DNA from: Tepidanaerobacter acetatoxydans Re1
GTDB lineage: Bacteria > Bacillota > Thermosediminibacteria > Thermosediminibacterales > Tepidanaerobacteraceae
Assembly: GCF_000328765.2 (NCBI RefSeq)
Contig: NC_019954.2
Span: 2,028,516 to 2,092,515 of the forward strand
DNA length: 64,000 nt
Direction of reading: 5' to 3'
A model generated the notes under the pieces. The model was not told the DNA's origin, ran no database searches, and saw only the letters and a list, made by a program, of their open reading frames with translations. The position numbers were made by a program, and so were the translations under genes. Shown here one piece after another: positions 18,116 through 29,385 of the stretch. Within the stretch, counting starts at the first letter, position 1, and every line of letters starts with the position of its first letter.

Positions 18116-18144
18116 AGTTTACAACAAGTTACTATGTCTGTCAA
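18116..18144 (-). promoter_or_regulatory. Promoter of the lysine riboswitch/transporter operon
   Basis: On the minus strand TTGACA (18144-18139) and TAAACT (18121-18116) are 17 bases apart. A start near 18110 would place the aptamer at the beginning of the transcript. A TATAAT eight bases further on lacks a spaced -35 box. Confidence 0.7.
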
Positions 18145-18218
18145 CCCATAATTGTTCGTATTTCCGCATTTTTTTGTAAACCACTATTTTTTGAAAGCAG
18201 AAACCATTTGTCAAATAT

Positions 18219-20222
18219 TTATATAAACAACGGTGCAAACACCAGGGCTACAATGGTCATTAACTTTATTAAAATATTTAAAGAAGGTCCTGATGTATCT
18301 TTGAAAGGGTCGCCCACAGTGTCTCCGACAACCGCAGCAGCATGAGTGGGGGTTCCTTTCCCGCCAAAATGCCCTGATTCAATATACTTTTTGGCATTAT
18401 CCCAAGCTCCGCCTGAGTTGGACATTTGAATAGCCAACATTACTCCTGTCACCAGAGACCCTGCTAAGAGGCCTCCGAGTGCCTCAGCTCCAAACAGAAG
18501 TCCTACAGCAAGAGGTGCGATAACCGCCATCATTCCCGGTACTATCATTTCTTTTAGTGCCGCTGCTGTACTGATATCCACGCACTTAGCATAATCAGGT
18601 TTTGCCTTTTCTTCCATAATGCCGGGAATCTCTTTAAACTGACGCCTGACTTCTTCTATCATTTCAAAGGCAGCTTTCCCCACCGCTTCCATGGTCATTG
18701 CGGAAAATAGAAATGGCAGCATGCCGCCTATTAAAAGTCCTACAATGACATCGGCCTCCAAAAGATTAATACCTTCCTTTAAACCTGCTGCTGTAGTGTA
18801 AGCAGAGAACAATGCCAACGCCGTCAGTGCTGCAGAACCTATAGCAAATCCTTTTCCTATGGCAGCAGTGGTATTGCCTACTGAATCAAGTTTATCGGTA
18901 ATTTCGCGAACTTCATGAGGAAGCTCGGCCATTTCTGCAATTCCGCCGGCATTATCTGCAATTGGCCCGTAGGCGTCAACTGCAACAGTCATACCTGTGG
19001 TAGAAAGCATGCCTATAGCTGCCAGTGCTATTCCATACAACCCCGAAAATCTATATGAAATAAGAATGGCAGCTGCAATAAACAATATAGGCAATGCCGT
19101 GCTTTTCATTCCCACCGCAAGTCCCGATATTATATTAGTGGCCGCTCCCGTTTGAGAAGACTCTGCAATTCCTTTTACCGGAGGTTTATCTGCCGATGTA
19201 TAATATTCGGTCACCATCCCGATAATACTTCCGGCAACTATGCCTGAGGTAGTGGCAAAAAATGCATTTAGCTCGCCCAATATGGATTGGCTTAAAAAGT
19301 AGGTAGCAATTATGGACAGAACTGCACTGATTAAAGTCCCATTTGTAAGAGCCTTTTGTGGATCAGTTCCACTTGAAGCATTAACAAAAAATGTACCGAT
19401 AATTGAGCTTAAAATACCTGCTGCCGCAAGCATTAGAGGAAGGATAATTCCCTTTATGCCGAAGGCTTCTCCGGTAGTAGCCGACACAGCCACAGCTCCT
19501 ATGGCCATACCAGAAACAATGGAGCCTACATATGACTCGAATAGGTCAGCTCCCATACCGGCCACATCACCTACATTGTCACCTACATTATCAGCTATAA
19601 CTGCAGGATTCCTAGGGTCATCCTCTGGGATGCCCGCCTCTACTTTACCAACCAAGTCGGCACCTACATCGGCGGCTTTAGTATATATACCTCCACCCAC
19701 CCTAGCAAAGAGGGCAATGGAGCTTGCACCTAAGGCAAAACCATTTATGACATCAAAGCTCTTGACATCCAACGGATCTCCAAATAAATAATAAAGAATT
19801 CCGAGGCCTAAAAGACCTAAACCAACTACCGACATACCCATAACTGCCCCGCCTGAGAAGGCAATGCTGAGGGCCTTGTTTTGGCTTTCGCGAGCAGCAT
19901 TGGCAGTCCTGACATTTGCTTTTGTAGCTATATTCATACCTATGAAGCCTGCCAATATTGAGGCAATGCTGCCGGTAATATAGCATATAGCTGTAGGCCA
20001 GTTGATAAAAAAGCCTATTACTGCAAACATAACAGTTACAAAAACTGACAAGATTCTGTACTCCCGGAAAAGAAATGCCATAGCTCCTTCATGAATGGCA
20101 CCGGAAATTTCCTGCATCTTAGCATTGCCTGCAGGGTTTTTAGTCACCCTAGCGGCAAGTATAAAGACAAAAGCTAGAGCTACAATCCCCATTACAGGGG
20201 CCCATATCACCAGGTTTTCCAT
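18219..20222 (-). CDS. hppA: Membrane-bound, ion-translocating pyrophosphatase
   Basis: This 667-residue protein of about 16 helices couples hydrolysis of pyrophosphate to pumping of Na+ or H+ across the membrane. The active site is plain: [19 protein letters not shown] near residue 210 and the C-terminal [16 protein letters not shown]. The segment GNTTAA (near 443) has Ala where K+-independent enzymes have Lys, so it belongs to the K+-dependent group. I cannot decide between Na+ and H+ from sequence. It follows secG by 47 bases and shares its promoter. Such pumps save energy in anaerobes. Confidence 0.96.
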   Translation of the reverse strand: MENLVIWAPVMGIVALAFVFILAARVTKNPAGNAKMQEISGAIHEGAMAFLFREYRILSVFVTVMFAVIGFFINWPTAICYITGSIASILAGFIGMNIATKANVRTANAARESQNKALSIAFSGGAVMGMSVVGLGLLGLGILYYLFGDPLDVKSFDVINGFALGASSIALFARVGGGIYTKAADVGADLVGKVEAGIPEDDPRNPAVIADNVGDNVGDVAGMGADLFESYVGSIVSGMAIGAVAVSATTGEAFGIKGIILPLMLAAAGILSSIIGTFFVNASSGTDPQKALTNGTLISAVLSIIATYFLSQSILGELNAFFATTSGIVAGSIIGMVTEYYTSADKPPVKGIAESSQTGAATNIISGLAVGMKSTALPILFIAAAILISYRFSGLYGIALAAIGMLSTTGMTVAVDAYGPIADNAGGIAEMAELPHEVREITDKLDSVGNTTAAIGKGFAIGSAALTALALFSAYTTAAGLKEGINLLEADVIVGLLIGGMLPFLFSAMTMEAVGKAAFEMIEEVRRQFKEIPGIMEEKAKPDYAKCVDISTAAALKEMIVPGMMAVIAPLAVGLLFGAEALGGLLAGSLVTGVMLAIQMSNSGGAWDNAKKYIESGHFGGKGTPTHAAAVVGDTVGDPFKDTSGPSLNILIKLMTIVALVFAPLFI

Positions 20223-20269
20223 TTGATAGTTCCCTCCAGATTATTGAAAGTATTGAAAGTGTTTAAATA

Positions 20270-20497
20270 CTAACGCAAAAAAACAATCATTACAATCGAC
20301 ATAGCCAGAAATACAAGTGCCAGAATCTCTGTGTATTTGGCCAGCTTATCATCGATGCCTTTTTTCTTGCCAAACAGCTTTTCAGCACCGCCGGCAATAC
20401 TTCCGGCCATACCAGCAGACTTGCCCGACTGCAACAAAACCAGTGCAATAAGGCCAATGCAAATTAGTAGATAAACTATTGTCAAGAATATTTCCAT
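20270..20497 (-). CDS. secG: Protein translocase subunit SecG
   Basis: This 75-residue protein has two membrane helices joined by a Gly/Ser-rich cytoplasmic loop (LLQSGKSAGMAGSIAGGAEKLFGKKKG), the standard SecG pattern. It assists the SecYEG channel. It is cotranscribed with hppA, which has no known functional link. GGGAGG lies upstream of the start. Confidence 0.93.
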   Translation of the reverse strand: MEIFLTIVYLLICIGLIALVLLQSGKSAGMAGSIAGGAEKLFGKKKGIDDKLAKYTEILALVFLAMSIVMIVFLR

Positions 20498-20530
20498 GCC
20501 GCCTACCTCCCGTATAAGCTAATATTAGTG

Positions 20531-20559
20531 ATTATAACACAAGGTTTTTTAAAACACAA
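20531..20559 (-). promoter_or_regulatory. Promoter of secG-hppA
   Basis: On the minus strand TTGTGT (20559-20554) and TATAAT (20536-20531) are 17 bases apart, 34 bases upstream of the secG start. The remaining stretch 20560-20757 is AT-rich and shows no gene. Confidence 0.65.
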
Positions 20560-20757
20560 CACATTTATCATAAATGATGTACTAATACATCCATGTTATC
20601 TATATATGTGCTACTCTATATTTTATATTACACATTAAAACACTTAATACTGTTCTATTACAAAATATAATAACCTGATGATATGTCATTTTGAGTTTTA
20701 GCTTTAGATTAACTTCTGCTTAATAAATATCCCCTAAGACCACCCTCTTTCCAATAA

Positions 20758-20982
20758 TTATTCACATAATACCCCTTTATATGCACAAGTGTCACAATTA
20801 GTTTTTATTTGTGTCTTTCCATTAAAATCATCGTTTTCTATCCGGTTTATGATGCTGCAAATCTGTGCTTTACATTTTTCTAATGAAGATAGTAAAATAT
20901 CTAGTTCCACGATTTTCCCTTCAAATAGTGATGCGATAACAGCTTTCTTTGGTATTATGCCGCAAATTTCAGATACTGCCAA
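20758..20982 (-). pseudogene. Frameshifted C-terminal end of the AddA-like nuclease
   Basis: This 74-codon frame starts in a non-standard place (TTG) with no ribosome binding site and overlaps the end of the helicase-nuclease gene. Its first residues AVSEICGIIPKKAVIASL continue the RecB-nuclease motif that the main frame breaks off at YHLQVMAYAW. One missing base near 20980 explains the split. The fragment ends in a C-x2-C-x6-C cluster (CDTCAYKGVLC) resembling the terminal cysteines of iron-sulfur nucleases. It could be a true mutation or a sequencing error. Confidence 0.8.
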
Positions 20983-23669
20983 GCATAAGCCATTACTTGC
21001 AAGTGATAAGCTTTCATCAAATCTGAACCTATCATAGAATTGGTCTTAAAGTCTACTACTGTAGCCCCATCTTCTTCAAGTATCAGACGGTCAATCTTTC
21101 CCGTTATATAGCGCCTCTCACCTAAATGATATGTAAATGGCATTTCGGAATAAACAACACCCGACGTATTGTACAAATCGCTTTCAAGGTAATTTTGCAG
21201 GCAGCTTTCAATAAATTTTCTGTCTTGAAAATTTAAGGGATAGCTGTTAATAGCCAAAATTTTTTCTTTATTATTCACTTTGATATTTTCTTTATGGATT
21301 TTTTCTATCAATTCATGGACGATTGTGCCCCTTTCTCTTGCCGAAAGTCTTGATAAATCGCCGCAATCTTTATAAAAAAGTCTCTCGGGTATACCCATCT
21401 GATTACTTAAATAATATCTTCTGGGGCATCTTGCAAACTCTCCTATTGAGGTTACTGAAAAACTCCTTGGAACACTAATGTGCTTATTTAAATAAATTTG
21501 TTTTTTCCCAAGTTTTGGTTTATTTTCCTGTAAATTTACAGTATTTACAGCAACATCCGACAACTCCCAAATTGTTTGTATAGAAATTCCATCATCTACA
21601 GAATCTGTAATACTTTCTGGGTTCAGCCATTTTAAAAAGCTGTCCTTTTTATCGGATTTCATCTCACCTGAAATCAGGAGATAATCTCGTGCACGAGTAA
21701 GTGCAACATATAACAGTCTTTTAGCCTCTTCAATCTCCTTTTGATTTAAGTATTTTTTCAGCATTTCCCACTTGTCTCTGTCTTTTTTCAGTGCCAAACC
21801 TATTTTAGGTTCGAACAGTATTTCCGTAAAAATACCTGATATTTCTTGGCCGCTGTCCGCCAGAATAACTATGGGAAACTCCAAGCCTTTGGAAGAATGT
21901 ATAGTAACGAATTTTACTACATCTTCCTCTTCGGACACATCTATGGCTTCCTGCTGCTCCCAGCCAAAATCCGAAAGTTCTTCTAAAAACTCTCTTAAAG
22001 TATAACCCTGTTCATCATAATCCCTGCATAAATCCAAAAACTTAAACACATTCTCGACTTCAAGCAAGTCATTTTGAGCTGCAGCAGCTAAAAGCATGGT
22101 ATCATCCGCAATCCTCTGAGCCAATTCTCTAAGTGTTGCTCTATCTTTTATTTTACACCACATTAGGATTAATTTAAAGGCTTCGGCAAGACTTTCAGGA
22201 ATATCGTCATAGCTTGCATCTTCTTCAAGACCTGATATCAGCTCTTGCCGCATAAGTACATACTCCGCCAGTTCCTCATCACTTATTTTAAAAAGGTGTG
22301 AAAGTGTTCCATATAAATTTATGTTATCTCGAAAAGCCACGGTTTTTAATGCACAGAGTATATTTTTTACACTGGAATCTTCCATAATGCTTCCGGTATC
22401 GGCCACATAAAACGGTATTTCATGGGCTTTAAATGCATTTACATAGTGCTTTATATGGGTCTTCCTTCTAAGAAGTACCGCAAAATCCCTGAAGCTAGGT
22501 CTTCGATATTTTTGGGTTTCTCTGTCAAATACCTTTACAGATTCATCGGAAATCATCTCGAGAATCTTTTTTGCTATCATTTCACCTTCCTTCTGTCGCC
22601 GCTCACTCATAGTTCCCTGACTTTCCATCGTTAAAAAGCATATGTTATTTTGACCACCGTGGCGACGATTTGCTTTAATAGGTTCATATCCCTCTATAAG
22701 ATTTTCGAAGCTTTGATTTACATGTTCGATTATCCGATCATCACTTCTAAAATTATCTTTTAATGTTAGAGCTTGTCCTTGCCTTTCCAAGTCCTTTCGC
22801 AGCTTTTCAAAAAGTTCAACTCTAGCTCCTCTAAACCCATATATGGATTGCTTTTTATCACCCACAACAAAAATATTAGTATTTTTGCCCAGCAGACGCA
22901 AAATTTCATCTTGAACAAAGTTTAAATCCTGATATTCATCAATTAAAATAAACCTAAATTTTTTTTGGTATTCACTGAGTATTGCCTTATTTTCTTTAAG
23001 CAAGTCCAAGGTTTTTTGTAAAATATCTTCATAATCCAAAAAGAACTGCTCTTCTTTTTTAAAATTATACAATTTATATGTCTTTTCAATAAGCAGGGCA
23101 ATAGCTTTTTCATCCTCAGTTTCAGCCATAGTATTTATAACGGACGGACGCAGACCTTGATTTTGCATTTTATTCATTAGCTCATAAATCTCATACGACA
23201 GTTTTGAAAAGCCTAATTCTGATGTAAGTTGAAAAACAGATTTATTTTCAAGATTATCTATTATTGTTTCTCGGATACTCTCTTTCATCCATGCTTTAGA
23301 CCTATATTCTTCTATAACTTTAGCATCAGAATCAATACCGGCCTCTACGGGGTTTTCCATAAGAAGTCTCATGCAAAAACTGTGTATTGTGCCGATATAT
23401 GCAACGCCCAATTTTTCCAGGCATCTTGAAAAATCACCTTCATCTTTCCGTTTTATCATCTCTTTGCGAAGGCGTTCTCTTATTTCTAATGCCGCTTTTT
23501 TTGTATATGTAATGGCCACAATTTCATCTATGTCGACAAGGCCTTGCTCTAAAATATAGAGAATTCGATCAACAAGCACCTTGGTTTTGCCGGCTCCGGC
23601 TCCGGCTGTTACAACCAGATTTTGCGTTACGGTTTCAATGGCTTTTTTTTGTTCAGGAGTATATTCCAT
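20955..23669 (-). CDS. addA: AddA-like UvrD helicase with RecB-type nuclease, C-terminus frameshifted
   Basis: This 904-residue superfamily-1 helicase has Walker A AGAGAGKTKV (near 20), ILIDEYQD (near 245), KKQSIYGFRG, IHSSKGLEFPIVI and LLYVALTRARDYLL. A C-terminal PD-(D/E)xK nuclease follows: GTIVHELIE, GKIDRL and VVDFKTN (about 780-890). Typical AddA is near 1,230 residues, so this is a short form. The true end lies in another frame down to 20758. With the AddB-like partner it should process double-strand ends for recombination. An ARCPRRYYL motif precedes the nuclease, hinting at an iron-sulfur nuclease. It overlaps the addB stop by one base (TGATG). Confidence 0.85.
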   Translation of the reverse strand: MEYTPEQKKAIETVTQNLVVTAGAGAGKTKVLVDRILYILEQGLVDIDEIVAITYTKKAALEIRERLRKEMIKRKDEGDFSRCLEKLGVAYIGTIHSFCMRLLMENPVEAGIDSDAKVIEEYRSKAWMKESIRETIIDNLENKSVFQLTSELGFSKLSYEIYELMNKMQNQGLRPSVINTMAETEDEKAIALLIEKTYKLYNFKKEEQFFLDYEDILQKTLDLLKENKAILSEYQKKFRFILIDEYQDLNFVQDEILRLLGKNTNIFVVGDKKQSIYGFRGARVELFEKLRKDLERQGQALTLKDNFRSDDRIIEHVNQSFENLIEGYEPIKANRRHGGQNNICFLTMESQGTMSERRQKEGEMIAKKILEMISDESVKVFDRETQKYRRPSFRDFAVLLRRKTHIKHYVNAFKAHEIPFYVADTGSIMEDSSVKNILCALKTVAFRDNINLYGTLSHLFKISDEELAEYVLMRQELISGLEEDASYDDIPESLAEAFKLILMWCKIKDRATLRELAQRIADDTMLLAAAAQNDLLEVENVFKFLDLCRDYDEQGYTLREFLEELSDFGWEQQEAIDVSEEEDVVKFVTIHSSKGLEFPIVILADSGQEISGIFTEILFEPKIGLALKKDRDKWEMLKKYLNQKEIEEAKRLLYVALTRARDYLLISGEMKSDKKDSFLKWLNPESITDSVDDGISIQTIWELSDVAVNTVNLQENKPKLGKKQIYLNKHISVPRSFSVTSIGEFARCPRRYYLSNQMGIPERLFYKDCGDLSRLSARERGTIVHELIEKIHKENIKVNNKEKILAINSYPLNFQDRKFIESCLQNYLESDLYNTSGVVYSEMPFTYHLGERRYITGKIDRLILEEDGATVVDFKTNSMIGSDLMKAYHLQVMAYAWQYLKFAA

Positions 23670-26137
23670 CAGTCTTCACCTTCCCAAGGACATATTCCGG
23701 TAAAATCACAAAAACTGCCGTAAACATCAACCTTTGGACATCTTTTGGGGTTTAGCAAAAACTTCGCTTCCCTTATATCATCCACATATGTCCTAATGGT
23801 AGCTCTCACTGCTTCCATCATATGATTCCATTCTTGCTGGCTCAAGATACCTTTTTTCCGGCGCCTTGATATGAATGGTAAATCCTCGTCGTCTTTAACT
23901 AAGATATTATCAACGGCACCTTTTTTTATTGAAATAAATACTCCGCCTGCCACAGTTTTTTTAAGTAGTTGCTCAGCCGCCATAATGTAAATAGGTAGTT
24001 GCAGATTTGTGCCGTCTTCTATCTTATTTATATCCGGTGTTGAACCTACCTTATAATCAAAAATTACCAATCTGCCCTTTGAATCCTCATCTATCCTGTC
24101 GATTTTACCCACAAGCTGAATATCCGGAGCAAAGTGCAGGGAAAAGTCGTTTTTATATCCGAAGCCAAGTTCAATAAAGGCAGGTACAAAATCTCCCATC
24201 TGTTTTATATGCCATGCCAAATAGTTGACAATATTAGTTATAATTCCGCACTTTTCAATTTCAAGCAGCAGTGGGTGTGCAAAGCTGTCTTGGAGATTAT
24301 AGTTCTTTATAACCTCATCAGCAAGAGCCTTTATATCATTTGTATATTCATCAAGCATTGCAGCGTCCAATTTCTCCCGATGTCTTTTGAAAAATATTTC
24401 AAGTATTTTATGTATAACTGTCCCCCTAGCTATTGCCGTATACTCGTCTTCTTCCTCGACAGGCGATAGATTTAAAACTCTTGCGAGGAAAAATTTATAC
24501 GGACATTCGCCATACATATTAAGTGCTGTAGTACTGAAAGGTGTATTGCAAAAATGCTCCTTTAGCCGCTGTTTCGTATTCCCGGTAATAACTCCTCGCT
24601 CTTGTGCAATGATGTTTTCTAGCTTTTTACCGCAATACACCGACTCAAACCTCACATTTTCTATAGTAGCAGCCGACTTCTGGCACAGTTCTTCAAGGTA
24701 AATTGACATCAGTAAAGAAGTATTGTCTTCTAATATCATCGGATAAGAAAAATACCCTGCCTGACTTGATGATATTAAAAAATCAAAGGACTCCCTCTCT
24801 CTTTCAAGTAATAAATCCAGCGTATCAAACTTATATCCTTTACGATTGAATTCTGCCCTATCTTTGTCCTTTAAAAGCCAATCCGGTCGGAAATCTCTTG
24901 GAAATTCTCCCTCTACCATGCCCGGAACATAAATCTTATCAAACCTTAAACCTCTGAGCATGGCCGGAGGAATTACCCATATTCCGTTTTTCAAAGAGCT
25001 GTAGCTATAAACACAACTTTGTAGGTGAGTATCTAAAACGGTTGCAAAATCAGTAAATGATACGGCTTCTTTAGAAATCATTTTATCGGTTTCATTCAAT
25101 TCAGTCAAAACACCTTGAAGCGACTGGAATGCATCTATATCACGCTTTACTACAGCAAGGTTATTATCATGAATATGGCAAAACTTTTCAGGATAGCCCT
25201 GGACTTCTAGAAAATTCTCCAAATCAGCTATCCACTCGCTTATCGGTTTGCTTGCCGAGCTATCTTTTGCCCATTCTTCAGAAAAATAGTCGGTAAGCTC
25301 CCCATAAAAAAGCAGTCTTAATAGTGCTTTGATAAATGGATTTTGCAGCAGGACTGCCTGCTTATCCAAGGAGATTGGGATACACATTTCATCAAAGATA
25401 TCAAGGAGGAGATTTTCATAGGCACCTCTATTGCGCAAGACAATACATATATTTTCCGGCAAAAGCCCATCCTGCAGGTCCTGTAAAATAACGTGAGCAA
25501 GATTTATAATTTCAGTCCTGCGGTTTTGAGCCTTTACTGCCTTTACCTGTCTCATATTTACCGTTAAATCGGAATCAGTAATCTTAACTTTACTGCTTAA
25601 AGCTTCTAAGATTTTTTCCTGGATTATGGAAAATTTATGAAATTCATTGAAATGTATAGTATCATAATGTGCAATAAATTTACTTTTTCGGACATGTTTT
25701 TTACACAGTATATAGCGGTCTTCTTTATCATAGAATTGATTTCTTTCAAGAAAATCTTGATATGTTTGATAGAGTATTGAAATGTCTTGATGACAGGCCT
25801 TCTCATCTATAATGTTTTCAAAAGTTTCAGCATCGATATTCTGTTGCTTGAGTTCTCCTATGACCTCTCCGATGCGGTGTATGTAACCCGGACGGGGTGT
25901 ATCAAAATATTTCAGTTTATTCTGTTTTTTAAGCTTCCTAAATATCCTTTCGATAATAAGGTTTTTCTTAAAATCTCCTAAAAAGGTCTTTGAGGCTATA
26001 TTATCTTTTATGCATTTTTCTATAAAAATTTCATAAGTGACCGGATATTCTCCGGTCACTCCTTGTTTGCCTTTCAACTGTGCTGCTGTATGCTGCTTAA
26101 CCAAATATGGTGTGGGGTATACAATTAACTCCTTCAT
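23669..26137 (-). CDS. addB: AddB-like nuclease/helicase subunit
   Basis: This 822-residue protein (start MKELIVYP, preceded by GAGGGGG) resembles AddB/RexB but is shorter than the usual 1,150 or so. The N-terminal part is a degenerate helicase. The C-terminal PD-(D/E)xK nuclease shows GTVIHKILE, VGKIDRID and LVIFDYKVG. The iron-sulfur cysteines are present: one in YGECPYKFFL and three in RCPKVDVYGSFCDFTGICPW. It forms the partner of the AddA-like protein encoded immediately downstream. The neighbouring glycolytic operon ends 140 bases upstream and is unrelated. Confidence 0.85.
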   Translation of the reverse strand: MKELIVYPTPYLVKQHTAAQLKGKQGVTGEYPVTYEIFIEKCIKDNIASKTFLGDFKKNLIIERIFRKLKKQNKLKYFDTPRPGYIHRIGEVIGELKQQNIDAETFENIIDEKACHQDISILYQTYQDFLERNQFYDKEDRYILCKKHVRKSKFIAHYDTIHFNEFHKFSIIQEKILEALSSKVKITDSDLTVNMRQVKAVKAQNRRTEIINLAHVILQDLQDGLLPENICIVLRNRGAYENLLLDIFDEMCIPISLDKQAVLLQNPFIKALLRLLFYGELTDYFSEEWAKDSSASKPISEWIADLENFLEVQGYPEKFCHIHDNNLAVVKRDIDAFQSLQGVLTELNETDKMISKEAVSFTDFATVLDTHLQSCVYSYSSLKNGIWVIPPAMLRGLRFDKIYVPGMVEGEFPRDFRPDWLLKDKDRAEFNRKGYKFDTLDLLLERERESFDFLISSSQAGYFSYPMILEDNTSLLMSIYLEELCQKSAATIENVRFESVYCGKKLENIIAQERGVITGNTKQRLKEHFCNTPFSTTALNMYGECPYKFFLARVLNLSPVEEEDEYTAIARGTVIHKILEIFFKRHREKLDAAMLDEYTNDIKALADEVIKNYNLQDSFAHPLLLEIEKCGIITNIVNYLAWHIKQMGDFVPAFIELGFGYKNDFSLHFAPDIQLVGKIDRIDEDSKGRLVIFDYKVGSTPDINKIEDGTNLQLPIYIMAAEQLLKKTVAGGVFISIKKGAVDNILVKDDEDLPFISRRRKKGILSQQEWNHMMEAVRATIRTYVDDIREAKFLLNPKRCPKVDVYGSFCDFTGICPWEGED

Positions 26138-26196
26138 ACAAAGCCCCCTCGCTGCCAACTTTTTTTGTAAATATGTATGCATATATAGCAACAATA

Positions 26197-26239
26197 GTTG
26201 TCAGATGATGCAAGAGAGCAAACTGCATCACCTGACAAC
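26197..26239 (-). terminator. Long hairpin between eno and addB
   Basis: Arms of 16 bases (26197-26212 and 26224-26239) pair with a single G-U wobble around an 11-base loop. Further TATGCATA-type arms lie outside. No T run follows, so termination of the glycolytic operon here is probable but not certain; a factor-assisted stop or an mRNA-stabilising end is possible. Confidence 0.55.
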
Positions 26240-26276
26240 ATCAAGCAAAACTATGCATATAAAAATCAATCGTTTA

Positions 26277-27569
<1,293 letters not shown>

Positions 27570-27673
27570 TCACCTTTCTAAATTATATTATTAAAGTAAT
27601 TTTTTATCCTTATTAATCATTATATCCTGCACACAGCCCCTGCTACGTTTATCCCTTGTATCTATAGTGCCTA

Positions 27674-27827
27674 GGAAACCTCTGAAAATCCCGGGTTTAT
27701 GTCATTCTGAATGAAGCGAAGTGGAATGAAGAATCTTAAAAGCCGCTCTAAGAATAGATCCTTCGCTATCACTCAGGATGACGGTTTTTATTATTTGCAA
27801 TAATGTTTCACTTTTTCAGAGGTTTCC
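27674..27827. repeat. Nested inverted-repeat element (MITE/REP-like)
   Basis: Perfect 15-base inverted arms lie at 27674-27688 (GGAAACCTCTGAAAA) and 27813-27827. They enclose a second inverted structure at 27701-27782 that starts GTCATTCTGAATGAAG and ends CACTCAGGATGAC. A half copy of the inner unit occurs at 17796-17820. It encodes nothing and sits between gpmI and eno, reaching to within 8 bases of the gpmI stop. Confidence 0.75.
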
Positions 27828-27834
27828 CTGGCAC

Positions 27835-29370
27835 TTATACTATCAATGATTCTCCTGTCATTTCTTCAGGCTGCACGATTCCCAACAGTTCAAGCATAGT
27901 TGGTGCTATATCTGCTAATTTGCCTGATTTAAGCTTATATGCCTTATCACTTACAAGAATAAACGGAACCGGATTGCATGTGTGTGCCGTATAAGGCTCG
28001 CCGGTCACATAATCAAGCATTTGCTCGGCATTGCCGTGGTCTGCGGTCACAAGCAGTGTCCCGCCTTTTTCATCAATGATTTTTGCTACCTTCCCTATGC
28101 ATTTATCTACTGCCTCTATGGCACTTACGGCTGCCTCAAAAATACCTGTATGGCCTACCATATCCGGGTTTGCAAAGTTTAATATTATTACATCGTAAAT
28201 ATCTTCCATTATTTTTTCTATTACTGCATCGGCTACTTCATATGCACTCATCTCGGGCTTTTGGTCGTATGTAGCTACTTTAGGTGATGGAATCAGTACA
28301 CGGTCTTCACCGGGATAAGCCTTTTCCGACCCTCCGTTAAAAAAAAATGTAACATGTGCGTATTTTTCGGTTTCGGCAATTCTAAGCTGTGTAAGACCAT
28401 TTTTAGACAGCACTTCAGCTAGGATATTATGCATTGATTCGGGGCCATATGCTATCATTACATTCTTTATCGTTGCGTCATATTCGGTCATACAAACATA
28501 ACAGACGGGAAAATACCCTTTTTTCCGCTGAAATCCTTTAAACTCTTCATCACAGAAAGCGTAGGTTAGCTGGCGGGCTCTATCGGGTCTAAAATTAAAG
28601 AAAATAATTGAATCTCCCGATTGCACCGTCGCCACTGGTTCTCCGCAGCTATCAGTAATAACAGATGGTGTTACAAACTCATCCGTTTCTTTACATTCAT
28701 AGCTTTGCAATAGGGCATGTTCTGCACTACTCGCTTTCATACCTTGACCCAAAACCATGGCATCATATGCTCTTTGGGTTCTTTCCCATCTTTTATCTCG
28801 ATCCATGGCATAGTAGCGACCTGATATGGTGGCAATAGCTCCTACACCAATTTTATCCATGTAATTTTCTATTTCTTTAATATATTTTAAAGCATTGGCT
28901 GGGGGTACATCTCTGCCGTCTAAAAAAGCATGTAAATAAACCCTCTTTAAACCTTTTTGTTTTGCCATATCAAGCAGTGCTTTAACATGATCTATATGGC
29001 TATGAACTCCACCGTCAGACAAAAGCCCCATAAGGTGAAGAGCTTTATTGTTATTTAGTGCGTTATCCATTGCATAAACCAATGCGGGATTTTTAAAAAA
29101 TCCGCCGTTCTTTATGTCTTGACTTATTCTGGTAAAGTCCTGGTATACAATTCGCCCTGCCCCCATATTTAAATGTCCTACCTCGGAGTTACCCATCTGT
29201 CCCTCCGGCAATCCTACTGCTAGCCCGGATGCCTCTAATATGGTGTTGGGATAATGGTTTATCAATCGGTCGTAATTAGGTGTATTAGCATTTAATATGG
29301 CATTAGCTTTCTTTTCAGGGTTTAATCCCCAGCCATCCAAAATCATTAGCATCAGCGGTTTTTTCGACAC
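27835..29370 (-). CDS. gpmI: 2,3-bisphosphoglycerate-independent phosphoglycerate mutase
   Basis: This 511-residue, manganese-dependent alkaline-phosphatase-fold enzyme interconverts 3- and 2-phosphoglycerate. The nucleophile Ser is in MGNSEVGH, and metal ligands are in [19 protein letters not shown] and NPDMVGHTG. The start is a GTG (giving MSKKPLML) because GGAG lies nine bases upstream; the TTG three codons earlier directly touches that site. It follows tpiA by 15 bases. Confidence 0.97.
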   Translation of the reverse strand: MSKKPLMLMILDGWGLNPEKKANAILNANTPNYDRLINHYPNTILEASGLAVGLPEGQMGNSEVGHLNMGAGRIVYQDFTRISQDIKNGGFFKNPALVYAMDNALNNNKALHLMGLLSDGGVHSHIDHVKALLDMAKQKGLKRVYLHAFLDGRDVPPANALKYIKEIENYMDKIGVGAIATISGRYYAMDRDKRWERTQRAYDAMVLGQGMKASSAEHALLQSYECKETDEFVTPSVITDSCGEPVATVQSGDSIIFFNFRPDRARQLTYAFCDEEFKGFQRKKGYFPVCYVCMTEYDATIKNVMIAYGPESMHNILAEVLSKNGLTQLRIAETEKYAHVTFFFNGGSEKAYPGEDRVLIPSPKVATYDQKPEMSAYEVADAVIEKIMEDIYDVIILNFANPDMVGHTGIFEAAVSAIEAVDKCIGKVAKIIDEKGGTLLVTADHGNAEQMLDYVTGEPYTAHTCNPVPFILVSDKAYKLKSGKLADIAPTMLELLGIVQPEEMTGESLIV

Positions 29371-29385
29371 TATTTTCAACTCCTA

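Noticed and set aside
20940-20990. Programmed -1 frameshift in the AddA-like gene
   Set aside because: No slippery heptamer or convincing downstream stem is present; a one-base loss explains the data more simply.
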